From NCBI RefSeq assembly GCF_029223185.1, contig NZ_JARHUG010000006.1:62001-126000 (forward strand): 64,000 nt of DNA, read 5' to 3'. The notes under the pieces are model-generated. The model did not search any database. It worked only from the letters and a program-made list of their open reading frames with translations, and was not told where the DNA came from. The translations under genes were made by a program, and so were the position numbers. The stretch comes from Aliiglaciecola sp. CAU 1673 (lineage in GTDB: Bacteria > Pseudomonadota > Gammaproteobacteria > Enterobacterales > Alteromonadaceae). Shown in pieces: positions 56,912 through 64,000 of the stretch (its first letter is position 1; each line of letters opens with the position of its first letter).

Positions 56912-57535
56912 ATGTCTGCTATTACCCTTTATCGCCACCCACTGTCCGGCCACTCACACCGCGTTGAGGCTTTTTTGTCCATCCTCGGACTACAAGCCGA
57001 CATCGTCGATGTGGATCTGATGGGCGGCGCCCATAAGAAGCCGGAGTTTTTGCAAAAGAATATTTTCGGACAGGTGCCGGTGTTAACCGACGGTGACATT
57101 ACCCTGAGCGACTCCAATGCCATCCTGGTTTACCTGGCTTCCGCTTATGATCCCAAGCGCACCTGGTTGCCGCAACATCCGGTAGCCCAGGCAGATGTGC
57201 AGCGATTCCTGTCGATGGCGGCAGGGAAGGTGGCTTACGGGCCTGCGGCTGCCAGATTGGTGACCCTGTTTGGCGCCGGACTGGATCATCAGCATGCCAT
57301 CACCAGTGCCCATGCCATGCTGGCCGTGTTGGACAGCCACCTGGCTCATCGTCAGTATCTGGTGGGCGACGGCCCAACGATCGCTGATATCGCCAACTAT
57401 GCCTATATTGCCCATGCGCCCGAGGGCGGTGTTGACCTTGGCAATTACGCCAATGTGCGCAACTGGCTCAAGCGGATTGAAGCCCTGGAAGGCTTTGTTC
57501 CTATGCAAAAAAGCCCCGTGGGCTTGTGTGCCTAA
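56912..57535 (+). CDS. glutathione S-transferase
   Basis: 207-aa GST with thioredoxin-like N-terminus (ITLYRHPLSGHSHRVE, ...NIFGQVPVLTDGDITLSDSNAILVYLA) and helical C-terminal domain (GDGPTIADIANYAYI). The NIFGQVPVL and DSNAIL elements bind glutathione. Substrate class unclear. Follows grxC and precedes the small ORF and the ferredoxin reductase fusion, suggesting detoxification of an electrophile or oxidant (inference). Confidence 0.92.
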   Translation: MSAITLYRHPLSGHSHRVEAFLSILGLQADIVDVDLMGGAHKKPEFLQKNIFGQVPVLTDGDITLSDSNAILVYLASAYDPKRTWLPQHPVAQADVQRFLSMAAGKVAYGPAAARLVTLFGAGLDHQHAITSAHAMLAVLDSHLAHRQYLVGDGPTIADIANYAYIAHAPEGGVDLGNYANVRNWLKRIEALEGFVPMQKSPVGLCA

Positions 57536-57556
57536 AAGCTCTTGGTGATGTTGAAA

Positions 57557-57581
57557 TGCGGATAGTCATTGACTATCCGCA
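57557..57581. other. perfect stem-loop between GST and the small ORF
   Basis: TGCGGATAGTC-ATT-GACTATCCGCA, 11-bp stem and 3-nt loop, 21 bp after the GST stop. No T-run, so it is not a standard terminator; it may protect the 3' end of the grxC-GST mRNA or bind a protein. Confidence 0.5.
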
Positions 57582-57602
57582 CCTACCCGCAAGGAGAAAG
57601 CC

Positions 57603-57821
57603 ATGTCCGTTGTTCAACAGGTAATTGAAAAGTTTGCTGTCTTGCTGGCAAGGTTGCTCGGGGATGATCATCAAAGCCGCTGTCAGGTGCCTTCAGCCTT
57701 CCATCCCGAGTTTGGGTATGTGCCAATGGAAATCTTGTCTGAATTTGACTACAGCATGTTGATGACGTTAAACCCTGGCAATGACGAATGCCCATCATTA
57801 ACAACCCAAGCTGACGTTTAA
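57603..57821 (+). CDS. small hypothetical protein
   Basis: 72 aa, cytosolic in appearance, helical N-terminus (VVQQVIEKFAVLLARLLG) and a Ser/Asn/Pro-rich end. No family recognised. A good AAGGAGA ribosome site and placement 24 bp ahead of the fusion gene argue that it is translated. Confidence 0.5.
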   Translation: MSVVQQVIEKFAVLLARLLGDDHQSRCQVPSAFHPEFGYVPMEILSEFDYSMLMTLNPGNDECPSLTTQADV

Positions 57822-57845
57822 TGGTATTAACACAGGAATAGCCCG

Positions 57846-59933
57846 ATGAGTCACGATCCTGCCAACTCACCCGATATTTCGCCTTTTCACCAAGGGGAGC
57901 AAGAGCTCCAAACCCGTTTGGGGGTGCGTGATAATATGGAACGCTTTGGCAGACGGGTCATTCGGGATCATCTGCCGGATCAGCACAGGGAATTCTATCA
58001 GCAGCTGCCTTTCGTGTTTGTGGGGCATCGTGATCAACAAGGCTGGCCCTGGGCATCCATATTATTTGGTGAGCCGGGATTTATGCACAGTGCCGATCCC
58101 TATTCGCTGGAAATCAGCGCCTTACCCGTCGCCGGAGATCCCCTCGCCGAAGCGCTGGACGCCAATACCCGAATCGGATTGCTTGGCATAGAACTAACCT
58201 CCCGACGTCGGAATCGCCTCGCCGCGCACATTAGCAAACGCCAAGCGCAGGGGATTGTGCTGGCCGTGGATCAATCTTTTGGCAATTGCCCGCAGTATAT
58301 TCAAATCCGCAGCATGGAAAAGCGCATGGATAGCCCCCCGGCAAAGGTAGAGGCCTTATCGCAGTTTGATGAAGAGGCCATGGCCCTCATCCGTCAGGCC
58401 GATACCTTCTTTGTCGCCAGCTATTTTGATGCCGGCACTGAAGACGCCAGTAACGGGGCGGACGTTTCCCATCGGGGCGGGCGCCCCGGTTTTATTCGGG
58501 TGGATAGTCCCGCCAGCCTGACCATCCCCGATTATGCCGGTAATAATCACTTTAATACCCTTGGCAATTTCCTTGAATACCCCAAAGCCGGACTGCTGTT
58601 TGTGGATTTTGAATCAGGCGAGTTGCTGACCTTGACCGGCAGAGTGGAAGTCCTCTGGGATTCGCCGGATATCAATTTTTTTGAAGGGGCAAAGCGTCTG
58701 TGGCGTTTTCATCTGCATCAGGGGCGGCGTATTCGTCATGCCTTACCCTATCGTTTCACGCTTGAGGAATACTCCGCCAATACACTACTGACCGGCACCT
58801 GGGCGGAGCAGGCACAATTACGTGAGGCCGAGACTAACAAGGAAACCTGGCAACCTTTCAAGGTGGTAAAAACGGTACAGGAAAGCAGTCTTATCCGCTC
58901 TTTTTATCTGGAGCCTGTGCGCCATCATAAGTCCGGCTTTGCCGCCGGCCAGTTTCTGCCAATCAAAGTGCAGCTTGACGGCAAAGAGCACATTCGCACT
59001 TATTCCCTGTCCAGTGCACCTGCTGATCATCACTATCGCATCAGCGTAAAACGCGAGGCGGGAGAGGGGATAAGGCCCGGGGGACTGGTCTCCAACTACC
59101 TGCATGAAAATATCCGCCAAGGGGACTTGCTTTATGCCAAGGCGCCGCGCGGTGGATTTACCTTTGATCCGCAAAACAAGCGTCCGGCGGTGTTGCTGGC
59201 GGCAGGTGTTGGCATCACCCCCATGATATCCATGGCGCAGGATGCCTTACACGAGGGAATTCGCAGTCGCTACTTAAGGTCGGTGACCCTGTTTGCCGCT
59301 GCCCGCGACCTACAGCAGCGGGCGTTTTTTGACGAGCTTAAGCAAGTTCAACAGGCCAGCGGAGGACAAATTGCTACCTATTGGGCGCTCAGTCAGCCGG
59401 ACCCGGATCTTAAACCAGGTGTGGATTTCCAGCATAGCGGTCACATCGACGCGGCATTGCTACAAGCCGTGTTGCCCTTGGATGACTACGATTTTTACCT
59501 GTGCGGGCCGGGTGGCTTTATGCAAAGCATGTATGACCTGCTGCGCCGCCTTGGCGTGAGCAACAAACGGATCATGGCAGAGGCCTTTGGCCCGGCTTCC
59601 CTGGTACGGGACGAGGATGTGGAGGTGCCAAAGGCACCGACGCTGCCCGTGGCAAGCAGTGCATTGGTGGAGTTTACCGAATCGAAGGTTGAGCAAGCCT
59701 GGTCAACGGATGAAGGTACCTTGCTGGAATTCGCCGAAAGCCACGGTTTTACTCCTGAGTTCAGCTGTCGAAGTGGTCAATGCGGCGCCTGTAAGGTGCC
59801 TTTGCATGCCGGCAAGGTGAGCTACCAAAGCCCGCCGGAGTATCCGGTTGAAGACAATGAAGTGCTGCTCTGCTGCGCCAGGCCGGCGGGTGGAACAGAT
59901 CAGGAGCCGGTCAAAATCAGCATCAAGCTCTAG
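57846..59933 (+). CDS. PNPOx-like / ferredoxin-NADP reductase / [2Fe-2S] ferredoxin fusion
   Basis: 695-aa three-part oxidoreductase. About 40-330: flavin-binding pyridoxamine-5'-phosphate-oxidase-like split barrel (FVFVGHRDQQGWPWAS; NHFNTLGNFLEYPKAGLLFVD). About 335-585: FAD/NAD(P)H reductase with RTYSLSSAP (FAD), LAAGVGITPMIS (NAD(P)H) and FYLCGPGGFM. About 610-695: plant-type [2Fe-2S] domain, Cys641, Cys646, Cys649 and Cys676 or 677. The chain should carry electrons from NAD(P)H through FAD and the cluster to the N-terminal flavin site. Substrate unknown. Fourth in the LysR-linked island. Confidence 0.87.
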   Translation: MSHDPANSPDISPFHQGEQELQTRLGVRDNMERFGRRVIRDHLPDQHREFYQQLPFVFVGHRDQQGWPWASILFGEPGFMHSADPYSLEISALPVAGDPLAEALDANTRIGLLGIELTSRRRNRLAAHISKRQAQGIVLAVDQSFGNCPQYIQIRSMEKRMDSPPAKVEALSQFDEEAMALIRQADTFFVASYFDAGTEDASNGADVSHRGGRPGFIRVDSPASLTIPDYAGNNHFNTLGNFLEYPKAGLLFVDFESGELLTLTGRVEVLWDSPDINFFEGAKRLWRFHLHQGRRIRHALPYRFTLEEYSANTLLTGTWAEQAQLREAETNKETWQPFKVVKTVQESSLIRSFYLEPVRHHKSGFAAGQFLPIKVQLDGKEHIRTYSLSSAPADHHYRISVKREAGEGIRPGGLVSNYLHENIRQGDLLYAKAPRGGFTFDPQNKRPAVLLAAGVGITPMISMAQDALHEGIRSRYLRSVTLFAAARDLQQRAFFDELKQVQQASGGQIATYWALSQPDPDLKPGVDFQHSGHIDAALLQAVLPLDDYDFYLCGPGGFMQSMYDLLRRLGVSNKRIMAEAFGPASLVRDEDVEVPKAPTLPVASSALVEFTESKVEQAWSTDEGTLLEFAESHGFTPEFSCRSGQCGACKVPLHAGKVSYQSPPEYPVEDNEVLLCCARPAGGTDQEPVKISIKL

Positions 59934-59975
59934 CACCATCCCCTTGTATCACCATAAATCAAGTAAGGAAAAACG

Positions 59976-60392
59976 ATGACAATCCGCTATCCGGTCCCCC
60001 CTTTTAATGCCCAAACGGCAGCACAAAAAGTGCAGGCAGCCGAGGATGCCTGGAACGGCAAAGATCCACAAGCCGTATCAAAAGCCTACAGTCTGGATTC
60101 AAGTTGGCGTAATCGGGCTGAATTTATTCACGGTCGCGAGCAGATCCAGGCATTTCTAACCCGCAAATGGCAAAAAGAGCTGGACTACCGCTTAAAGAAA
60201 ACCCTGTGGAGCTATAGCGACAACCGTATTGCCGTGACCTTTTTCTATGAGTGGCATGACGATGCCGGCAACTGGTTTCGCTCCTATGGCAATGAGTTGT
60301 GGGAGTTTGATGAGGACGGCCTGATGTGTCAGCGTATCGCCAGCATCAATGACAGCCCTATAGAAGAGCATGAGCGCCAGCTAAAGGGGTAG
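59976..60392 (+). CDS. DUF1348 / NTF2-like protein
   Basis: 138-aa SnoaL/NTF2-like protein of the nuclear-transport-factor fold ([60 protein letters not shown]). Function unknown. It lies 42 bp after the fusion gene and 10 bp before the cupin gene, so belongs to the same run. Confidence 0.9.
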   Translation: MTIRYPVPPFNAQTAAQKVQAAEDAWNGKDPQAVSKAYSLDSSWRNRAEFIHGREQIQAFLTRKWQKELDYRLKKTLWSYSDNRIAVTFFYEWHDDAGNWFRSYGNELWEFDEDGLMCQRIASINDSPIEEHERQLKG

Positions 60393-60402
60393 GGAGAAGG
60401 CT

Positions 60403-61050
60403 ATGTTGAATATGGACTTTGCCCAAAGGGTCGTCATCGACACCCATCATCAGCAATGGTGCGACAGTCCGCTACCGGGCGTGCAACGAAAGCCGTTGGC
60501 GCGCCAGGAGGCAGAGCAGGGACACGCTACCAGCATCGTGCGGTATGCACCGGGTGCACAGTTTCGCACTCACGATCATCCCGCCGGTGAAGAGATTCTG
60601 GTGCTATCCGGCGTGTTTTGTGATCATACCGGCGATTATCCGGCCGGTACCTACTTTCGTAATCCCCCGGGCTTTAAACACGCACCTTTCTCGGAAAAGG
60701 GCTGTGAATTACTGGTGAAGCTGCATCAGTTTCAGGCCGGGGATAATCAGCGGGTGTGTATCGACACCACAACGGCGCTCTGGCAAGCCGGGCAGGGCAA
60801 TCTTCAGGTGTTGCCCTTGCATCAGCTCGGGACAGAATCGGTTGCCTTGGTGCGATGGCCGGCCGGCGAACGCTTCGCCTCGCATACCCATTATGGCGGT
60901 GAGGAAATCTATGTGCTGCAGGGCGAATTTATCGACGAACATGGCCGCTATCCGGCCGGCACCTGGCTGCGCAGTCCCCATTTAAGCCGCCATCAACCCT
61001 ATGTGGAACAGGACACCCTGATCTGGGTAAAAGTGGGGCACCTGGCGTGA
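60403..61050 (+). CDS. double-cupin protein (ChrR-like cupin)
   Basis: 215 aa made of two tandem cupins. First metal motif: FRTHDHPAGEEILVLSG (His/His/Glu); second: FASHTHYGGEEIYVLQG. Both halves share YPAGT(Y/W)xRxP. It resembles the metal-binding ASD domain of ChrR anti-sigma factors but lacks an anti-sigma N-terminus, so it is likely a metalloenzyme or sensor. Good AGGGAGAA site; 10 bp after the DUF1348 gene. Confidence 0.85.
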   Translation: MLNMDFAQRVVIDTHHQQWCDSPLPGVQRKPLARQEAEQGHATSIVRYAPGAQFRTHDHPAGEEILVLSGVFCDHTGDYPAGTYFRNPPGFKHAPFSEKGCELLVKLHQFQAGDNQRVCIDTTTALWQAGQGNLQVLPLHQLGTESVALVRWPAGERFASHTHYGGEEIYVLQGEFIDEHGRYPAGTWLRSPHLSRHQPYVEQDTLIWVKVGHLA

Positions 61051-61072
61051 TCCTTCCTGATAAAGGCGGACG

Positions 61073-61294
61073 ATGGCGATGCTAAAGGTCTGTTGGTGGG
61101 GACTGGGATACCTGCTATGGGGATTGCTTATCCTCTTTGTTTCCAAGGTGGATGAACATAACTCATCTCAAGCTGAGGTGGTATTTTTTGAGCATGGTGT
61201 GGTCGCACATTGGCCAGGGCAAGGACGACCACTCAACAGCGCCCGTATGTCAGTGCATTGCTGTTTATCCAAAATGGATGGCTACTCACCGTAA
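61073..61294 (+). CDS. possible small membrane protein
   Basis: 73-aa frame with one N-terminal transmembrane helix (WWGLGYLLWGLLILFVS) and a Cys-containing tail. Weak AAAGGCGG site. No family known. It may be a small membrane protein or non-coding; it is the only candidate in the 306 bp between the cupin and beta-lactamase genes. Confidence 0.3.
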   Translation: MAMLKVCWWGLGYLLWGLLILFVSKVDEHNSSQAEVVFFEHGVVAHWPGQGRPLNSARMSVHCCLSKMDGYSP

Positions 61295-61356
61295 TCTGCT
61301 AACAGGGCAGGAGAAACCACTTTAAGGTAGTCAGGACTAAGAAATAAGGAGTGTTT

Positions 61357-62448
61357 ATGAAATCCCTGAAGACCACCGGTTGCTTCCTTTTACTGAGCGT
61401 ATTTTGCTCAAGTTTTAGCGCAAAAGCCGTTACCGAGGCACAGTTTACCGATGTACTGGCCAAGGTCCTGAAGGACAGCAGTGCGGCCTCGCTTTCGGCG
61501 GCCGTGGCTGTGGATGGAAAGCTGGATAATGCCGTGGCAGTGGGGTATGCAGACAAGGCCAATGACATTAAAGCTACGGTGCAAACGCTCTATCGCACCG
61601 GATCGGTGTCAAAGGTCATTACCACCACCGCGTTTATGCCGCTGGTGGAGCAGCAGAAGGTCTCTCTTGAGGACAGCATTAGCCAGTATTTACCTTATCT
61701 GCCTGAACACTATCAGCCCGTTACCCTCAAGCATCTTTTCAGTCACACCAGTGGTGTGCGCCATTATCAGTTTGGCGAATATGGCACCAATATTCATTAT
61801 CCATCACTTGAGGCGGCCACCCGTGTGTTCCGGGACGATCCGCTGCGCTTTTCCCCGGGCAGTGCCTATCTCTACAGCACCTACGGGATTAATTTGATCC
61901 AGGGGGTGATTGAGTCGGTCAGTGGCCAATCCCTAAGCGATTATTTAACACAGGCGCTTTGGCAAAAAGCCGGCATGATCCACACACAATTGGAAGTCAG
62001 CGGCCAGCAACCGCCAACCATGGCCGTTGGATACCGTAAATGGCCGTCTTTTATGCCGGTAAAAGACATTGATGTCAGCAATAAATATGTTGGCGGCGGT
62101 ATGTTGACCACGCCTTCGGATCTGGTGCGTATGACCAGTGCCCTGATGAACGGCAAGTTAATGCAGGACGCCACCCGCGAAAAGATGCTGAGTGTTGCCT
62201 TTCCCGAGGCGTCCAAAGACCAGGCCATTGGCTGGATATGGCGCGAGTATAAAGGGCATCGGGCCTTTTCCCACAGTGGTGGCATTAACGGCTTCGAGTC
62301 CTTTTTATTGCATCTTCCCGAGCTGTCTATAAGTGTGGCGCTGATGGTAAATGTGGATGATTTCGATTATACCGGTCGCACCACTTATCAGCTGCTGGAC
62401 CTGTATTTATCTGAACTGAAGTTGACAACAGCAATGCGTGTGGAGTGA
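61357..62448 (+). CDS. serine beta-lactamase-family hydrolase
   Basis: 363-aa periplasmic protein of the class C/esterase/DD-peptidase group, with signal peptide (1-24). The nucleophile lies in SVSK (83-86, Ser83). The second motif is Y-S-T where class C enzymes have Y-x-N, and the third is HSGG with the usual His in place of Lys-Thr-Gly. Likely an esterase or peptidase rather than a resistance beta-lactamase. ATG at 61357 is 6 bases after AAGGA; GTG at 61351 abuts it. Confidence 0.87.
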   Translation: MKSLKTTGCFLLLSVFCSSFSAKAVTEAQFTDVLAKVLKDSSAASLSAAVAVDGKLDNAVAVGYADKANDIKATVQTLYRTGSVSKVITTTAFMPLVEQQKVSLEDSISQYLPYLPEHYQPVTLKHLFSHTSGVRHYQFGEYGTNIHYPSLEAATRVFRDDPLRFSPGSAYLYSTYGINLIQGVIESVSGQSLSDYLTQALWQKAGMIHTQLEVSGQQPPTMAVGYRKWPSFMPVKDIDVSNKYVGGGMLTTPSDLVRMTSALMNGKLMQDATREKMLSVAFPEASKDQAIGWIWREYKGHRAFSHSGGINGFESFLLHLPELSISVALMVNVDDFDYTGRTTYQLLDLYLSELKLTTAMRVE

Positions 62449-62722
62449 GCCAAGGCATATTTCTAACCTTTGCATTGGGTCTGGCGTCTTAGCTTATGAT
62501 TAAATGTGACGCACCAAGTCCTGTCGGAATTATATCCTTTTCAGTACAAAGCCCTGCCTCAGGTTGCTGCGATGGTGAGCATACTCATGGCTGTAACGTG
62601 CATTAGGCTGCCAATACCACTTTTAATCGATCCGTTGACAGATATCTCAAATTGGATTGAGGCTGGGCATGTGTTCTGATTTTTATTAGTCTGGTGATGA
62701 ACTTGGCAAACAGCTTTTGCGA
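62449..62722. other. 274-bp gap before the AraC gene
   Basis: AT-rich, non-coding. A TTGACA hexamer at about 62634-62639 lacks a matching -10. No repeat or RNA gene seen. Confidence 0.4.
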
Positions 62723-63451
62723 ATGGCACAACATCCTCTTCACCTAAGGTATCCACAACGCAGACTTCGACCCTATATCCGCTGTTTTTGGCTGGGGCGG
62801 GAGAGTCATCAGGATAGCTTCGATATTATTCCCGATGGTTGTATCGATCTTGTGCTGTGTACGACGTCACAGGAACAGACGTTTTGTTTTGGTACCAGCA
62901 GCCGATTTCTTACTGTGCCTATATCACCTAACGTGCGCTATCTGGGCATTCGCTTCGCCCCGGGCCAAGCCCGTCACTTTATTAACACGCCGGCTCATCT
63001 CCTTACAGATAATCATATGGAGCTATTTGGTGCGCTTAAGCAGCGCCTATCGCCGGTATTTGCGCAACCTGACGCCGCGCAGGCCCTTGCCCTACTTGAG
63101 GAAATTTGCCTGAACTGGCTACAGCGTAATCCGCCGCAAGCCATGCGTTTGGATCAAATAATCAAAGGCTTGTCGCAGTATTCAGCTCTGCCGCTTGCGG
63201 TTTTTTGTGAGCAGATGGGAATTGGACAAAGGCAACTGCAACGCCTGTGTAAAGAGTGGATAGGCTTAAGTCCGAAACAATATCAACGTATTGCTCGCGC
63301 CAATCAGGCTCTTCATTTTCTGCAAAAAGGTGAAGACACGCCTTTGGCACAGATTGCCCTGGCATCTGGGTATGCGGACCAGAGCCATATGCAGCGTGAG
63401 GTCAAATGGTGTTTCGGACAAACGCCCTTGTCATTAATGCACAGTGAATAA
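62723..63451 (+). CDS. AraC-family transcriptional regulator
   Basis: 242 aa. The N-terminal domain (LRPYIRCFWLGRE...IIPDGCIDLVL) is of the DUF6597 type; the C-terminal double HTH (about 140-238; LAVFCEQMGIGQRQLQRLCKEWIGLSPKQYQRIARANQAL and LAQIALASGYADQSHMQREVK) is AraC-like. Start chosen at ATG 62723 over a TTG two codons earlier; no ribosome site. VOC gene follows 81 bp downstream and may be a target (inference). Confidence 0.9.
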   Translation: MAQHPLHLRYPQRRLRPYIRCFWLGRESHQDSFDIIPDGCIDLVLCTTSQEQTFCFGTSSRFLTVPISPNVRYLGIRFAPGQARHFINTPAHLLTDNHMELFGALKQRLSPVFAQPDAAQALALLEEICLNWLQRNPPQAMRLDQIIKGLSQYSALPLAVFCEQMGIGQRQLQRLCKEWIGLSPKQYQRIARANQALHFLQKGEDTPLAQIALASGYADQSHMQREVKWCFGQTPLSLMHSE

Positions 63452-63532
63452 GCAAGATGTCGTATTTTTTCAATATCTCTCTCCCTTAACAAGCCAGACT
63501 CACACCAGACCAACCACAACAGGAGAGAAAAC

Positions 63533-63904
63533 ATGAAAATCTGGTCTGGCATTATCACCGATAAATTGGCGACCAGCCGCGAGTTCTATCTGAAATTACT
63601 GGATGCCGAAGTGCTTTTTGAGAGCGAGTGGTTTGTACTGCTTACGTCCGGTGACAACCAATTGGGGCTGATGCTGCCCAATCTCGACAATCAGGCCCCT
63701 ATGTTTCGCGCCCCTGTTAAGGGACCTGGTGTTTGGCTGGCCATCGATGTGGACGATGTGGATGCCCATTACCGGCGGGTCAAATCCCTGGGCATCCCCA
63801 TCGCCCTGGATATTCGTGATGAACCCTGGGGCGACAGGCACTTCGCGGTAACGGATCCCAACGGCATCGGCGTGGATTTTGTGCGGCACCAGGGCGTTGA
63901 GTAA
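63533..63904 (+). CDS. VOC-family (glyoxalase/bleomycin-resistance-like) protein
   Basis: 123-aa beta-alpha-beta-beta-beta protein (SREFYLKLLDAEVLFES; WGDRHFAVTDPNGIGVDFV). Likely dimeric and metal-dependent, substrate unknown. GGAGAG precedes the ATG. Downstream of the AraC gene, same strand. Confidence 0.88.
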   Translation: MKIWSGIITDKLATSREFYLKLLDAEVLFESEWFVLLTSGDNQLGLMLPNLDNQAPMFRAPVKGPGVWLAIDVDDVDAHYRRVKSLGIPIALDIRDEPWGDRHFAVTDPNGIGVDFVRHQGVE

Positions 63905-64000
63905 ATAGCGAGGGGCAGGGCAGTTTGCCCTGTCTGGACATTCCGGACAATGCGGCTTGGCATCAAGCAACATCTGTTAACAATCAAAGGTTGAGCAATT

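Noticed and set aside
62559-62756. 65-aa minus-strand frame ahead of the AraC gene
   Set aside because: No ribosome site, no family, and it runs into the AraC start region.

Overview
The window is a compact stretch of a gammaproteobacterial chromosome, and gene content points to the Alteromonadales, something Alteromonas/Bowmanella-like. Evidence: a FimV/HubP-type hub protein with a long acidic repeat region, FlgO-like lipoproteins, a PEP-CTERM protein, an MASE1 diguanylate cyclase, and gene order shared with E. coli and Shewanella around aroC, fabB, accD-purF and lpxH-cysS. I see no tRNA, rRNA, insertion sequence, prophage or CRISPR array. Species assignment is inference.

Layout. (1) 1-8.7 kb: a diguanylate cyclase, then smrB facing prmB-aroC-MFS and epmC-NAD kinase-like-yfcL. 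(2) 8.7-12.4 kb: an insertion in that otherwise conserved neighbourhood, with glgC (minus) and three tandem FlgO-like lipoproteins. (3) 12.4-19.5 kb: mnmC, fabB, rhlE, pdxB, asd. (4) 19.9-30.0 kb: fimV, a 2-oxoglutarate oxygenase, truA, accD-folC-dedD, cvpA-purF; this is the E. coli pdxB-usg-truA-accD-folC-dedD-cvpA-purF block with fimV and the oxygenase added and dedA missing. (5) 30.1-31.7 kb: a Yip1-family membrane protein and miaE.

(6) 31.7-41.7 kb is the accessory part. It holds a small DUF6916-like protein, a bacterial protein-arginine-methyltransferase-like enzyme, a Tat-exported protein that looks like a diverged relative of the first, three tandem phage-tail-collar (MdpB-type) proteins, a GNAT acetyltransferase, a PEP-CTERM protein with a small secreted partner, a PhoX-like lipoprotein and a di-haem lipoprotein. 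Candidate sigma-54 promoters lie ahead of both the collar operon and the PEP-CTERM gene. This is the best candidate for an undescribed system.

(7) 41.8-44.6 kb: lpxH, ppiB and cysS, ordinary housekeeping. (8) 44.6-46.4 kb: two adjacent paralogous proteins of no family I recognise. (9) 46.5-52.0 kb: a sulfate-assimilation operon read leftwards, cysD-cysC-cysQ-cysN-SLC13 permease, that activates sulfate to APS and PAPS, hydrolyses PAP and probably imports sulfate. (10) 52.1-55.6 kb: an EAL-HDOD signalling protein, putP and an ElaA-like acetyltransferase.

(11) 55.6-61.1 kb: a redox island. A LysR regulator is divergent from glutaredoxin, a GST, a small protein, a PNPOx-ferredoxin reductase-ferredoxin fusion, a DUF1348 protein and a double cupin, with a perfect inverted repeat in the divergent gap. 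(12) 61.3-64 kb: a serine beta-lactamase-family protein, an AraC regulator and a VOC-family protein.
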